Part shown: piece after piece, positions 56,185-64,000 of the stretch
Position numbering within the stretch: the first letter of the stretch is position 1
Layout: the number at the start of each line of letters is the position of its first letter
NCBI RefSeq assembly: GCF_040438925.1
Contig: NZ_CP159258.1
Coordinates: 372,001 to 436,000 of the forward strand
Source of the DNA: Pseudomonas sp. MYb327
GTDB taxonomy: Bacteria; Pseudomonadota; Gammaproteobacteria; Pseudomonadales; Pseudomonadaceae
Direction: 5' to 3'
Length of the DNA stretch: 64,000 nucleotides
The notes under the pieces: model-generated
What the model was told of the DNA's origin: nothing
What the model saw: only the letters and a program-made list of their open reading frames with translations
Database searches by the model: none
Translations under genes and position numbers: made by a program

Positions 56185-56415
56185 CTATCCCTCCCAGGCC
56201 GAACACGAACCAGATTGATGCTCGCCGTCTGGCAACAGGCCTGGCTCGAAGTCTCCGTTCCTCAAAGCGCCCGAAATCTCTTGCGTCGTCGGGTGAGCTG
56301 TGAGAAATAGCGATTTTTCGACGCAAATACGCTCATAGCTCCTCATCGCCAACTCTGGGGTGGTGAAATGTTGCCACGCCTCGGCATGACCGTCACTCCG
56401 TAAAGAACTGAGCAA
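56185..56415 (-). CDS. Doubtful small ORF
   Basis: 76 codons of reasonable composition (HAEAWQHFTTPELAMRSYER) but only a TTG start, no ribosome site, and no recognised family. Could be a gene remnant or non-coding. Confidence 0.22.
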   Translation of the reverse strand: MLSSLRSDGHAEAWQHFTTPELAMRSYERICVEKSLFLTAHPTTQEISGALRNGDFEPGLLPDGEHQSGSCSAWEG

Positions 56416-56457
56416 TTTTCCCGCAATGGCTCAAGTCCATTATCAGCTAGTGATACA

Positions 56458-56919
56458 TCAGTCATTCATTTTCCGATGCCACAGCCGCCGGAGCGTGCTT
56501 TCAGGTATGCCCAATTCCTTTGACGCTTGAGATTGACTAAAACCTCGGGCTTTTAACTCCTGAACAGCCTGCCATTTCTTTCGTGCTTCCAGCACGTCTG
56601 TACGAGTTAAGGCTTGCGCTCTCGTAGGGAGCAGAGTGTCGGCTAGTCCTAAATCTTCAGCCTGCGCCAGAGAGGCTAAGAGAGCCTCACGCACCGTCCG
56701 CTTCTCATGAGACGCAACAGCGAGTGCGAGTAGGGTGATTGGCTCAACTTTGAGGGCTTCGGCGAGTTGAGCACTCATGTCGACAGTCGCTGAGCTTTTT
56801 CCAAGCTCCAGGTTGCTGACGTGCGTTTGCGTAAGTGAACCCGAGAGATCCCCCTGAGATAGACCTTTCTGAGTGCGCAGCAGTTGAACTACTGCTGCAT
56901 AAGATTCGCGCAGCGACAT
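56458..56919 (-). CDS. XRE-family regulator with second C-terminal HTH
   Basis: 153 residues. Residues 5-60 form a Cro/CI domain (VVQLLRTQKGLSQGDLSGSL, THVSNLELGKSSATVD). The C-terminal part GFSQSQASKELGIPESTLRR resembles a resolvase-type HTH. Two DNA-binding ends in a short protein suggest it bridges sites. The ATG at 56919 fits the domain start. It is divergent from the gene at 57050, with an inverted repeat in between. Target unknown. Confidence 0.75.
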   Translation of the reverse strand: MSLRESYAAVVQLLRTQKGLSQGDLSGSLTQTHVSNLELGKSSATVDMSAQLAEALKVEPITLLALAVASHEKRTVREALLASLAQAEDLGLADTLLPTRAQALTRTDVLEARKKWQAVQELKARGFSQSQASKELGIPESTLRRLWHRKMND

Positions 56920-56963
56920 TTTGCGATCCCGACAAAATGAGACGGTATGTCGCATTTGCCTAC

Positions 56964-56997
56964 CGCCACACAAACAGATATATTGGTGGTTGTGGCG
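56964..56997. promoter_or_regulatory. Inverted repeat, candidate XRE operator
   Basis: CGCCACA (56964-56970) and TGTGGCG (56991-56997) separated by 20 bases, with further partial symmetry inside, between divergent genes. Confidence 0.45.
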
Positions 56998-57049
56998 ACA
57001 TCATGCACTAGCTTGCATTTATTGAATATTGACAAAGAGGGGAAGGAGC

Positions 57050-57445
57050 GTGAACGGCGTCATCGATGAAGGTCTACTAGGTGATCCAGGCGTCGAACTA
57101 AAGGGCTCTGATCTCTCCCTCAACGAAGCCCTCGCGTTGGCCAGAAAGACCTACAAATGGATGCCCCTCTGCGCCGTTGAAGAATGGGTAATTTTGGATG
57201 CAATTGTCACCGAGGTTGAGCGAGCCAGAGTCGCCGCAGCAGGTTGCGTGCCGATGTTTATGTTTGCCCACAAAGTTGTGGACGATGAGCAGAGGAGGTT
57301 CGAGCCAGGCCACTGGGTTCGTTCAAGCATGGGGACTGCATTCAATGACGGATACCTGTTCGTAACTCGGAATACGATCTACGTCTTGCTTGGGCCAGGT
57401 CATCGCAAGTCAGCATCCGTCCAAGCGATCTTTTCCTTATTTTGA
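57050..57445 (+). CDS. Small unknown protein (possibly DUF6957-like)
   Basis: About 131 residues. LSLNEALALARKTYKWMPLC, AVEEWVILDAIV and GHWVRSSMGTAFNDGYLFVT suggest a folded alpha/beta protein; I associate this with the DUF6957 group of Pseudomonas orphan genes, uncertainly. Start unclear: AAGGAG abuts the GTG at 57050, and the TTG at 57029 has no ribosome site. Confidence 0.5.
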   Translation: MNGVIDEGLLGDPGVELKGSDLSLNEALALARKTYKWMPLCAVEEWVILDAIVTEVERARVAAAGCVPMFMFAHKVVDDEQRRFEPGHWVRSSMGTAFNDGYLFVTRNTIYVLLGPGHRKSASVQAIFSLF

Positions 57446-57495
57446 ACGTATCTACTGCGCCGTTGCGGAGAACCAAGAATCCCGAGGCGAGTGAT

Positions 57496-57591
57496 ATGCA
57501 GAACCCAATGGCTAATTTTCTTGGTGTTGCTGAGATGGTTGGGGGAGTGGGCGTACTAGGCCGTCTGATGTGGTGGGGCAGTATTAGATGA
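57496..57591 (+). CDS. Micro-ORF, 31 residues
   Basis: ATG-initiated reading frame with a hydrophobic middle (FLGVAEMVGGVGVLGRLMWW), followed by an ATGA overlap with another 16-codon frame (MISIDEIKEAIAFANS). They could be a tiny membrane peptide and the beginning of a lost gene. Evidence is weak. Confidence 0.22.
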   Translation: MQNPMANFLGVAEMVGGVGVLGRLMWWGSIR

Positions 57592-57672
57592 TTAGCATTG
57601 ACGAAATCAAGGAAGCCATTGCTTTTGCGAATTCTTAAGTCACTGTTTGATGAGTAAAAAAAGGAGTAAGCA

Positions 57673-58041
57673 GTGAGTCATAACATTGAGGTCGAGTTTC
57701 TCTTCAAGCGGCTTACGGACTTTCAGTTGTTGCGCATTGTTCGTGCACAGAAACATGCCTATGTCGCTTGGATTACGGCTTATTTGAGCGATGTGTTTAT
57801 CTCGAACCGCGTGGCATATGGCGTGACCTTTGCCCACACATTGCGTGATACAAACGTACGATACGCTGATGGTCATTTCATTCGTACCGCCGCTATCCGT
57901 TCCGTATGCAAGGAAGGTCGGTTCTGGGTTGTGTCCACATCCGATGCTCGGTATGTCATTACTTCTTTTAAAAAAGACGTTGGGCGCGCGAGCTTTCACA
58001 CTCTATTGCGTTCATCCGTGGAAGGGTTTCGCACTCCTTAG
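57673..58041 (+). CDS. Small unknown protein, module family member 1
   Basis: 122 residues, GTG start with AAGGAG six bases upstream. C-terminal text GRFWVVSTSDARYVITSF is akin to segments in the two following genes (GYWVCETRNGSRYVICHW and DGYEVVIAADGGKYVVAHC). N-terminal half (VEFLFKRLTDFQLLRIVRAQ) unrecognised. Part of a run of small orphan genes. Confidence 0.5.
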   Translation: MSHNIEVEFLFKRLTDFQLLRIVRAQKHAYVAWITAYLSDVFISNRVAYGVTFAHTLRDTNVRYADGHFIRTAAIRSVCKEGRFWVVSTSDARYVITSFKKDVGRASFHTLLRSSVEGFRTP

Positions 58042-58204
58042 CCTTGCTCACTCAACGACCTTTGAAAACTCTAGGTTTTAACAATTTTGAGGTTAAAGAC
58101 CTGAGAGCGGACAGCTGGAAAAAGCAATTGCTAAACTTTCAAATCAATACTGATCAGTCCAGCAAATTATTCGCTACCGCTGGCGTCGCTTGAAAAGCTA
58201 GGCG

Positions 58205-58296
58205 CTGCGCGAAGGAACGATAATTTTTACCAGTGTGCATGGTGATTCGTTGCATGCTCATATTTACCGTGGCTGGCTTGGCGATGAGATTTTATG
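58205..58296 (+). pseudogene. Remnant of an unknown gene
   Basis: The frame TIIFTSVHGDSLHAHIYRGW then LGDEIL and a stop that overlaps the ATG of the next ORF (TTATGA). An in-frame stop precedes it, so only the end of a gene survives. Confidence 0.35.
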
Positions 58297-58521
58297 AAGC
58301 TCCACATGCTCTCAGATCTACACCTTGAGTTTTGCTCTTTCGTTCCGCCACCGAACGACGCAGATGTTGTGATCTTGGCAGGAGATATTCATACCCAAGG
58401 CCGGGGAGTGAAGTGGGCGGATGGTTATGAAGTCGTGATTGCAGCCGATGGTGGTAAGTATGTCGTAGCCCACTGTATTTATGAGAATGGTGCGTTAGAT
58501 GGGTTTGATCGAGTTCACTGA
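58294..58521 (+). pseudogene. Truncated metallophosphoesterase fused to the small-protein module
   Basis: The first 42 codons are the N-terminus of a calcineurin-type phosphoesterase: MKLHMLSDLHLEF with the D-x-H, then DADVVILAGDIHTQGRGVKW with the GD-H-like motif; all further catalytic motifs are missing. From about 58416 it continues DGYEVVIAADGGKYVVAHC to the stop, which matches the C-terminal module of the neighbouring small genes. A deletion most likely joined the two genes. Confidence 0.65.
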
Positions 58522-58552
58522 CGTCGATATCGTATGCCAAGAGGATTTATAG

Positions 58553-58840
58553 TTGGGTTTCCCAAAGAGCGTGTTGGAGGCACAGGAAATTGATTTCAGT
58601 GTCCCGATCACCGGGTACCTTTGCTGTGCTGAAATTCAGTCTCCGTGCATGACTGGAGTTGTTTTTTCAGAAACGCGGGCCCGATTTGTAGATGGCGGGA
58701 GAATCCGCACTTCTAGGATCAAAAGGCTGTTCGAGCTCAAGGGGTATTGGGTTTGCGAGACACGTAATGGTAGTAGGTACGTGATCTGTCACTGGTGGTA
58801 CCAAAACGGTGCCTTGCCCCTGGTCGATATCATCCACTGA
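58553..58840 (+). CDS. Small unknown protein, module family member 2
   Basis: 95 residues, TTG start with GAGGA seven bases upstream. Sequence shows a beta-rich fold: GYLCCAEIQSPCMTGVVFSE, RARFVDGGRIRTSRIKRLF and the shared GYWVCETRNGSRYVICHW plus YQNGAL. The last part matches the tail of the phosphoesterase chimera (YENGAL). Function unknown. Confidence 0.5.
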   Translation: MGFPKSVLEAQEIDFSVPITGYLCCAEIQSPCMTGVVFSETRARFVDGGRIRTSRIKRLFELKGYWVCETRNGSRYVICHWWYQNGALPLVDIIH

Positions 58841-59001
58841 CTTGATGCATTCATGCCCTCGATGATGTGAGGGCGATCCGCTAGTGAAACGATTGTGTTG
58901 CCGCTGACCGAAAACTGACCCAGTAAAGGCTGTTCTGCCGACTGAAAACTGACCCAGGTGTTCAACTGCTTCTGCTCACTTTTCGAGCAGGAGAACACAG
59001 G

Positions 59002-60507
59002 GTGATCAGCATGGAAATGTTGGGAAAAATCCGGCGGATGTACTTCCGCGACAAGCTCTCGCTGCACCAGATAGCCAAGCGTACCGGGCTGTCGAGAAAC
59101 ACCATCCGAAAATGGGTCAGAGCGCCCGAAGCCACTCATTCGGCGTACCAGCGGTGCGCGACCTTCAACAAACTCAGCCCCTTCCACGACACGCTGGAAC
59201 AGGCGCTGAAAGCCGATTCGTTCCGGGCAAAGCACAACCGCAGAAGCGCAAAAGCACTTTTCGAGCAGATCAAGGCCGAGGGTTATGACGGCGGCTACAG
59301 CCAGCTCACGGCGTTTGTACGCTCGTGGCGAGGCGAGCAAGGCAAGTCGTTACGCGCTTTTGTACCGCTGACGTTTGCACTGGGTGAGGCTTTTCAATTT
59401 GACTGGAGCGAAGAAGGACTGCTGATCGGTGGCCTGTTTCGACGCATCCAAGTCTCCCACATGAAGCTGTGTGCCAGTCGTGCATTCTGGTTGGTTGCAT
59501 ACCCTAGCCAAGGTCACGAGATGCTGTTCGATGCCCATACACGCTCGTTTGGAGCGTTAGGTGGAGTGCCGCGTCGCGGCATCTACGACAACATGAAAAC
59601 GGCTGTCGACAAGGTCAACAAAGGCAAAGGCCGCACGGTCAATGCCCGGTTTTCCGTGATGTGCGCGCACTACCTGTTCGATCCGGATTTCTGCAACGTA
59701 GCCTCTGGCTGGGAAAAGGGCATTGTCGAGAAGAACGTTCAAGACAGTCGACGACGCATCTGGCTTGACGCTCAAAACTGCATGTTCCACACCTTCGAGG
59801 AACTGAATGCCTGGCTCGGCCTACGCTGTCGTGCGCTCTGGAGTGAGCTGCTGCATCCGCAGTACAGCGGGCTGACGGTGGCGGAAGTTTTGGAGCTGGA
59901 ACGGGTCGAAATGATGCCGATGCCGACCGCCTTTGATGGCTACGTCGAGCGCACCGTAAGGGTTTCCAGCACCTGCCTAATCAGCGTGGCACGAAATCGC
60001 TACTCGCCTTGTGAGCGAGTCGGCCAGTGGGTCAGCAGCCGTCTTTACCCATCCCGGATTGTGGTCATCGCCGATGACATGATGATCGCCAGCCACGAGC
60101 GTCTGTTTGATCGAGATCAGGTCAGTTTTGACTGGCAGCATTACATCCCACTCATCGAGCGCAAGCCGGGTGCACTGCGCAATGGCGCACCGTTTGCCGA
60201 TCTGCCCAATCCGTTGCGGCTTCTCAAACGGGGCCTGAGACGTCACAGCAATGGTGATCGAATCATGACGCAGGTGCTCGCTGCCGTGCCCATCGCCGGT
60301 CTCGACCCGGTGCTGGTAGCGGTAGAACTGGTGCTTGAGTCGGGAAGTCTGAGCGCCGATCACATCTTAAATGTTCTCGCCCGACTCACCGCTACTGCAC
60401 CACCGCCTTCCGTAGAAACCAGCCTGCAACTCAAGGTGGCTCCCGTTGCCAACACGGCCCGATATGACCAACTCCGTACAACAGATGAGGAGAGCCGCAA
60501 TGCGTGA
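59002..60507 (+). CDS. istA: IS21-family transposase IstA
   Basis: 501 residues: N-terminal HTH ([20 protein letters not shown]), DDE core ([27 protein letters not shown], and [19 protein letters not shown] with the Glu), and a C-terminal Mu-like beta barrel. Start GTG at 59002 has CAGGAG eight bases upstream. Catalyses DNA cleavage and joining. Confidence 0.95.
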   Translation: MISMEMLGKIRRMYFRDKLSLHQIAKRTGLSRNTIRKWVRAPEATHSAYQRCATFNKLSPFHDTLEQALKADSFRAKHNRRSAKALFEQIKAEGYDGGYSQLTAFVRSWRGEQGKSLRAFVPLTFALGEAFQFDWSEEGLLIGGLFRRIQVSHMKLCASRAFWLVAYPSQGHEMLFDAHTRSFGALGGVPRRGIYDNMKTAVDKVNKGKGRTVNARFSVMCAHYLFDPDFCNVASGWEKGIVEKNVQDSRRRIWLDAQNCMFHTFEELNAWLGLRCRALWSELLHPQYSGLTVAEVLELERVEMMPMPTAFDGYVERTVRVSSTCLISVARNRYSPCERVGQWVSSRLYPSRIVVIADDMMIASHERLFDRDQVSFDWQHYIPLIERKPGALRNGAPFADLPNPLRLLKRGLRRHSNGDRIMTQVLAAVPIAGLDPVLVAVELVLESGSLSADHILNVLARLTATAPPPSVETSLQLKVAPVANTARYDQLRTTDEESRNA

Positions 60508-61303
60508 CTTGATGGCAGAACTTAAAGAACTGCGTCTGCATGGCATGGCGCAAGCTTGGGAAGAACTGGCGGCCCAGGGAGAAGCTTCGACGGCATCCTC
60601 GAAGTGGCTGCTTGAGCATCTGCTCCAACAGGAGCAGGCAGATCGCGCCGTGCGCTCTGTGAATCATCAGATGAACATGGCAAAGCTCCCCATGCACCGT
60701 GATTTAGCTGGCTTTGACTTCAGCGCTTCCAGCGCTGATGCACGTCTGGTCAAGGAATTATCCAGCCTTGAGTTTACGGAGACTGCGCAAAATGTCGTGT
60801 TCATCGGTGGGCCTGGAACCGGAAAAACACACCTGGCCAGTGCCTTGGCCGTGTCCGGAATCACCACTCATAACAAACGAGTACGGTTCTTCTCCACGGT
60901 TGATCTCGTCAACCTGCTGGAGCGTGAAAAGTACGATGGTAAGGCAGGCCGAATCGCCCAAGGACTGCTTCGGACAGACCTGGTGATACTCGATGAGCTG
61001 GGGTATTTGCCCTTCAGTCAGAGTGGTGGCGCGCTGTTATTTCACCTGCTTTCAAAACTGTACGAGCACACCAGCGTGGTCATCACCACCAACCTCAGCT
61101 TCTCGGAATGGTCGAGTGTGTTTGGCGACGCCAAGATGACCACAGCGTTGCTGGATCGGCTGACACACCACTGCCATATCGTCGAAACGGGCAACGAGTC
61201 CTACCGCCTGCAACACAGCACCTTGGCCGCCCAGACAAAGATCAAATCGCGTGAACGAAAGCGCAAGGACGAAGATGGTATCGAGGACGATGAACCGTTT
61301 TGA
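60500..61303 (+). CDS. istB: IS21-family helper ATPase IstB
   Basis: 267 residues, DnaC-like AAA+ protein: Walker [16 protein letters not shown], Walker [14 protein letters not shown]. Its ATG overlaps the istA stop by eight bases and has GAGGAG upstream. Assembles on the target and recruits IstA. Confidence 0.95.
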   Translation: MRDLMAELKELRLHGMAQAWEELAAQGEASTASSKWLLEHLLQQEQADRAVRSVNHQMNMAKLPMHRDLAGFDFSASSADARLVKELSSLEFTETAQNVVFIGGPGTGKTHLASALAVSGITTHNKRVRFFSTVDLVNLLEREKYDGKAGRIAQGLLRTDLVILDELGYLPFSQSGGALLFHLLSKLYEHTSVVITTNLSFSEWSSVFGDAKMTTALLDRLTHHCHIVETGNESYRLQHSTLAAQTKIKSRERKRKDEDGIEDDEPF

Positions 61304-61517
61304 TCTGCACCGTAAACACCCTTCCGCATGCCTGCATGCGGTGGGGCCAGATGCGTCTTCAACCAGGACACTACTGCTAAGCTTATCCACAATTGCTGGG
61401 GCAACAATCAGCAATCCGCCCTGGGTCAATTTTCAATCGGCAGGGTGGGTCAGTTTTCAATCAGCGCCAACACTCTGCAGCCTTCGACCAGTCAAGACCA
61501 TCTAGCTCATGGATCAA

Positions 61518-61778
61518 CTATTCGTCGTTTGCAGATTCCTCGTCATCCGTTGACGGGCTCACAGACTTGGCCATTTCCTGAAGCTTACCGCGCGCCATTG
61601 AGGCAAAAACCATGGCTTTTTCTTGCCGATAAAGGGTGTTGAAAACCTCTTCGGAAAGCTCGTCCACTACGATAAGGATTTTAGCTGTCTTTCGGAAATT
61701 GAGCATATTGTTGCGAAGCCCGATATCCAGAAGCTCTTTCCGGCTGCCTTGTAGCTTCTGAATAACGCCTGTGCTCAT
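61518..61778 (-). pseudogene. N-terminal fragment of a DUF4011-like large protein
   Basis: 86 codons, start IQKLQGSRKELLDIGLRNNM followed by LNFRK, the beginning of DUF4011 domains in large (more than 1500 residue) SF1-helicase/DUF3320 proteins. The frame then reads into an acidic end and stops 46 bp before the IS21 right end. The remainder of the gene is absent on the other side of the IS. Probably truncated by the event that brought IS21 in, though a short stand-alone protein cannot be excluded. Confidence 0.55.
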
Positions 61779-61961
61779 GTACAGCCTCTCTCTCTGATCT
61801 TGACGATCTCAATGGTTGATTTCGCCCGGAAATGCCTTGCTCACGGGAAAACTGCTTTGCGGGTGGACACTATCTATTTGCTTTCAAAGTGTCCATCCAT
61901 GACCCGCCCCGTCTGTCTTTTGTTGAGTCTTTAACCATCAAATCGCTATCCATTAAAGGTC

Positions 61962-62078
61962 TACAAAAAACCTCACACCGGCGAAGTCGTCGAAACCAAA
62001 GGCGGCAGCCACAAGACGCTGAAGGAATGGAAAGCTGAGCACGGCTCCGCGACTGTTGAGTCCTGGCTGAGCAAGTGA
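61962..62078 (+). pseudogene. C-terminal remnant of an MvaT/H-NS-like protein
   Basis: The frame reads YKKPHTGEVVETKGGSHKTL followed by KEWKAEHGSATVESWLSK and stop, which is the AT-hook-like DNA-binding domain of MvaT-family proteins. Nothing upstream matches the oligomerisation domain. A terminator follows. The rest of 61779-62344 shows no gene. Confidence 0.75.
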
Positions 62079-62093
62079 TTTTGGTTTGAGTAC

Positions 62094-62117
62094 AAAAAGG
62101 CCCACCAAGGCTTTTTT
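62094..62117 (+). terminator. Terminator after the MvaT remnant
   Basis: AAAAAGGCC pairs with GGCTTTTTT (one G-T pair), T-rich 3' arm. Confidence 0.65.
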
Positions 62118-62309
62118 GTTGCCTGGGTAAGGGCAGTTAAACGGCTTAATCTGCTTCGAATTTTTGAAGGTATTGGTGCGGTAAGCATTGAAAATCACTG
62201 AGCTGGCTAGATGTGAGGAGGTCTGGTCAATGGCTCACCATTCGTCAGCACGGTGGCATGACCCTTCTTGACATCGGCGGCGTCTGGGGAAATACTCGCC
62301 TCAAGATTC

Positions 62310-62325
62310 ATATAGATGACTATAT
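62310..62325. promoter_or_regulatory. Candidate GntR operator
   Basis: ATATAGATGACTATAT: 6-bp arms with a 4-base centre, 20 bases before the gntR start; suited to autoregulation. Confidence 0.5.
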
Positions 62326-62344
62326 AACAAGGTGAATAAAGTCG

Positions 62345-63076
62345 ATGAGTACTCTCCCAAGTGATACTCGCCTGCCGCTCTACCAACGCCTGCGCGACCA
62401 ATTGGCTGAGCAGATCGCCAAAAATCGCTGGCGTCCTGGCGAGGCGATTCCTACCGAGGCTGCGCTTTCAGCGGAGTACGAACTGTCTACCGGTACGGTG
62501 CGCAAAGCGATTGATGCGTTAGTCAGTGAGGGCATTCTGGAGCGTCAGCAGGGGCGAGGGACTTTCATTCGTCGTCCACAATTTCAATCCTCCCTGTTCC
62601 GCTTCTTTCGATTTCAGTCTGCTTCTGGTGAGCGCCAGGTACCGGAGAGCCGCATCCTGTCAATCGAGCCAGTGGCCGCGCCCTCGGCCGTAGCCCAAGC
62701 GCTCGGGTTGCCCGTCGATGCGCCGGTGATTCGCATTGTGCGTTTGCGTCTGCTGGAGGTTCAGCCGGTGCTTGCCGAAGAAATCTGGTTGCCGCGCAGC
62801 CGGTTCCAACCCTTGCTTGAGACCGACCTCAGCCTGAAAGGGCCATTGCTATATCCGATTTACGAAGACCTCTGTGGCCAGGTCGTTGCCTATGCAGAAG
62901 AGACCCTCACCGCCGAGTCGGTCAATGACGTACACGCGCGCCTGTTACAGGTGCCGATTAACAGCCCGGTGGTGGTGATCGAGCGTCTGGCTCGGAATTA
63001 CGCGGGTACACCGCTTGAGTGGCGTCGCTCTCGCGGCCACGCCGAGCACTTTCGCTACAGCGTGGATATTCGCTAG
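62345..63076 (+). CDS. GntR-family regulator, HutC/UTRA type
   Basis: 243 residues. N-terminal winged HTH (PLYQRLRDQLAEQIAKNRWR, EAALSAEYELSTGTVRKAID, ILERQQGRGTFI), then a UTRA ligand domain (EEIWLPRSRFQPLLETDLSL, ETLTAESVNDVHARLLQVP, ERLARNYAGTPLEWRRS). Followed on the same strand by an MFS transporter, so it probably controls uptake and use of that transporter's substrate. AAGGTG lies before the ATG. Confidence 0.9.
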   Translation: MSTLPSDTRLPLYQRLRDQLAEQIAKNRWRPGEAIPTEAALSAEYELSTGTVRKAIDALVSEGILERQQGRGTFIRRPQFQSSLFRFFRFQSASGERQVPESRILSIEPVAAPSAVAQALGLPVDAPVIRIVRLRLLEVQPVLAEEIWLPRSRFQPLLETDLSLKGPLLYPIYEDLCGQVVAYAEETLTAESVNDVHARLLQVPINSPVVVIERLARNYAGTPLEWRRSRGHAEHFRYSVDIR

Positions 63077-63209
63077 CGCCTGCCCGTGTAGCGAATTGCT
63101 CAGCGGCGAATAAGTCGTCGCTGGTTTCCTGATTGTTTGCCAAGACTGGCCCTGTAGCGGTGCGGTTCGCTCTCGGCTGCCTTACGTTCCACTTATAAGG
63201 ATAAGAACC

Positions 63210-64000
63210 ATGTTCAGCTGGTATCGCCAAGTCACTCCTCGGGAGCGCAAAACGTTTTGGGCCTGCTTCGGCGGATGGTCGCTCGATGCACTGGAAGTAC
63301 AAATGTTCGGCCTGGCGATTCCTGCGCTGATCGCCGCTTTCGCCCTGACCAAGGGCGATGCAGGACTGATCAGCGGCGTCACGCTCGTCACTTCGGCCAT
63401 CGGTGGCTGGGTAGGGGGGACTCTGTCCGACCGTTACGGTCGAGTGCGCACCTTGCAGTGGATGATTTTGTGGTTCTCGTTCTTCACCTTTCTCTCGGCA
63501 TTTGTCACCGGTTTCAACCAGCTGTTGATCGTCAAGGCGCTGCAGGGTTTCGGCATCGGCGGCGAGTGGGCAGCAGGTGCAGTATTGATGGCCGAAACCA
63601 TCAATCCGCAGTATCGCGGCAAAGTGATGGGCACCGTACAAAGTGCCTGGGCCGTGGGTTGGGGGCTGGCCGTCGGAGTTTTCACACTGATTTATTCCTT
63701 CGTGCCGCAGGACATGGCGTGGCGCGTTATGTTCCTGGTCGGGCTGCTACCGTCGTTCCTGATTATCTGGGTGCGTCGTAATGTCGAGGAGCCCGACAGC
63801 TTCCAGCGTCTGCAAAAAGAAAACGCCATCCCGCAAAGTTTCTTCAAATCCTTGGCCGGCATCTTCCGCCCCGAGTTGATCCGCGTAACGCTGTTCGGTG
63901 GTCTGTTGGGGCTGGGTGCGCACGGTGGTTACCACGCGGTGATGACCTGGCTGCCAACGTTCCTCAAGACTGAGCGCAATCTGTCCGTACTGAATTCGGG
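63210..64000 (+). CDS. MFS transporter, N-terminal part (right edge)
   Basis: 263 codons to the edge. Start FSWYRQVTPRERKTFWACFG then WSLDALEVQMFGLAIPAL; the MFS loop GGTLSDRYGRVRTL between helices 2 and 3, and GIGGEWAAGAVLMAETI. This is the style of aromatic-acid/H+ symporters and related sugar-acid carriers. Substrate not determinable. AAGGATAA lies before the ATG at 63210. Probably controlled by the upstream GntR protein. Confidence 0.88.
   Translation, partial: MFSWYRQVTPRERKTFWACFGGWSLDALEVQMFGLAIPALIAAFALTKGDAGLISGVTLVTSAIGGWVGGTLSDRYGRVRTLQWMILWFSFFTFLSAFVTGFNQLLIVKALQGFGIGGEWAAGAVLMAETINPQYRGKVMGTVQSAWAVGWGLAVGVFTLIYSFVPQDMAWRVMFLVGLLPSFLIIWVRRNVEEPDSFQRLQKENAIPQSFFKSLAGIFRPELIRVTLFGGLLGLGAHGGYHAVMTWLPTFLKTERNLSVLNS

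Larger units (their letters stand above)
58896..61472 (+). mobile_element. IS21-family insertion sequence
   Basis: 2577 bp. Left end TGTTGCCGCTGACCGAAAAC, right end the complement of TGTTGGCGCTGATTGAAAAC; each end has two spaced copies of the TGAAAA-TGACCCA-type repeat, as in IS21. Holds istA and istB. No matching target duplication seen (left flank AACGATTG, right flank CTCTGCAG). Confidence 0.9.

Overview
The window reads as a chromosomal segment of a Pseudomonas from the P. fluorescens group. This rests on the aotJQMOP-argR arginine/ornithine uptake operon followed by the arginine succinyltransferase genes (aruC-F-G-D-B-E) with an AraC-type ArgR, on the alaS-lysC-rsmA-tRNA(Ser)-tRNA(Arg) block, on amrZ, and on many intergenic repetitive extragenic palindromes (REPs) of the kinds found in fluorescent pseudomonads. 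No database search was possible; family names come from motifs read in the translations.

Layout. 1-12300 is mostly ordinary chromosome: the end of an ECF sigma factor, a LysR regulator divergent from a PACE-type efflux protein, a phosphate transporter, a ZntB/CorA transporter, a FlxA-like protein, a PepSY protein, glpQ, a DUF1003 protein, a TetR regulator divergent from a metallo-beta-lactamase-fold hydrolase, and small regulators. 12337-21530 is accessory: an IS3-family element split cleanly by an IS30-family element, then a block with a cytosine-5 methyltransferase, a Vsr endonuclease, a small helical protein, a GHKL-type ATPase and two unrecognised proteins. This looks like a reduced version of the MutL/MORC-ATPase restriction-modification operons and is the best candidate here for a little-described system.

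21600-55300 is core metabolism and information processing: nrdB (without nrdA beside it), acs, arginine uptake and catabolism joined by ArgR, a 1674-residue dermonecrotic-toxin-like leucine-rich repeat protein, an FMN-riboswitch-controlled lumazine synthase, threonine aldolase, alaS, lysC, rsmA, three tRNAs, mgtE and amrZ. ArgR half-sites occur upstream of both aotJ and aruC, so arginine import and breakdown are probably induced together.

55860-62100 is a second variable region. It starts with a tRNA-Arg(CCT) copy broken in its T arm, followed by an intact tRNA-Arg(CCT), a two-HTH regulator, several small orphan genes sharing a C-terminal module (one fused to a truncated phosphoesterase), an IS21-family element, a DUF4011-like fragment and the C-terminal remnant of an MvaT-type H-NS protein. 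The window ends with a GntR/UTRA regulator and the start of an MFS transporter.
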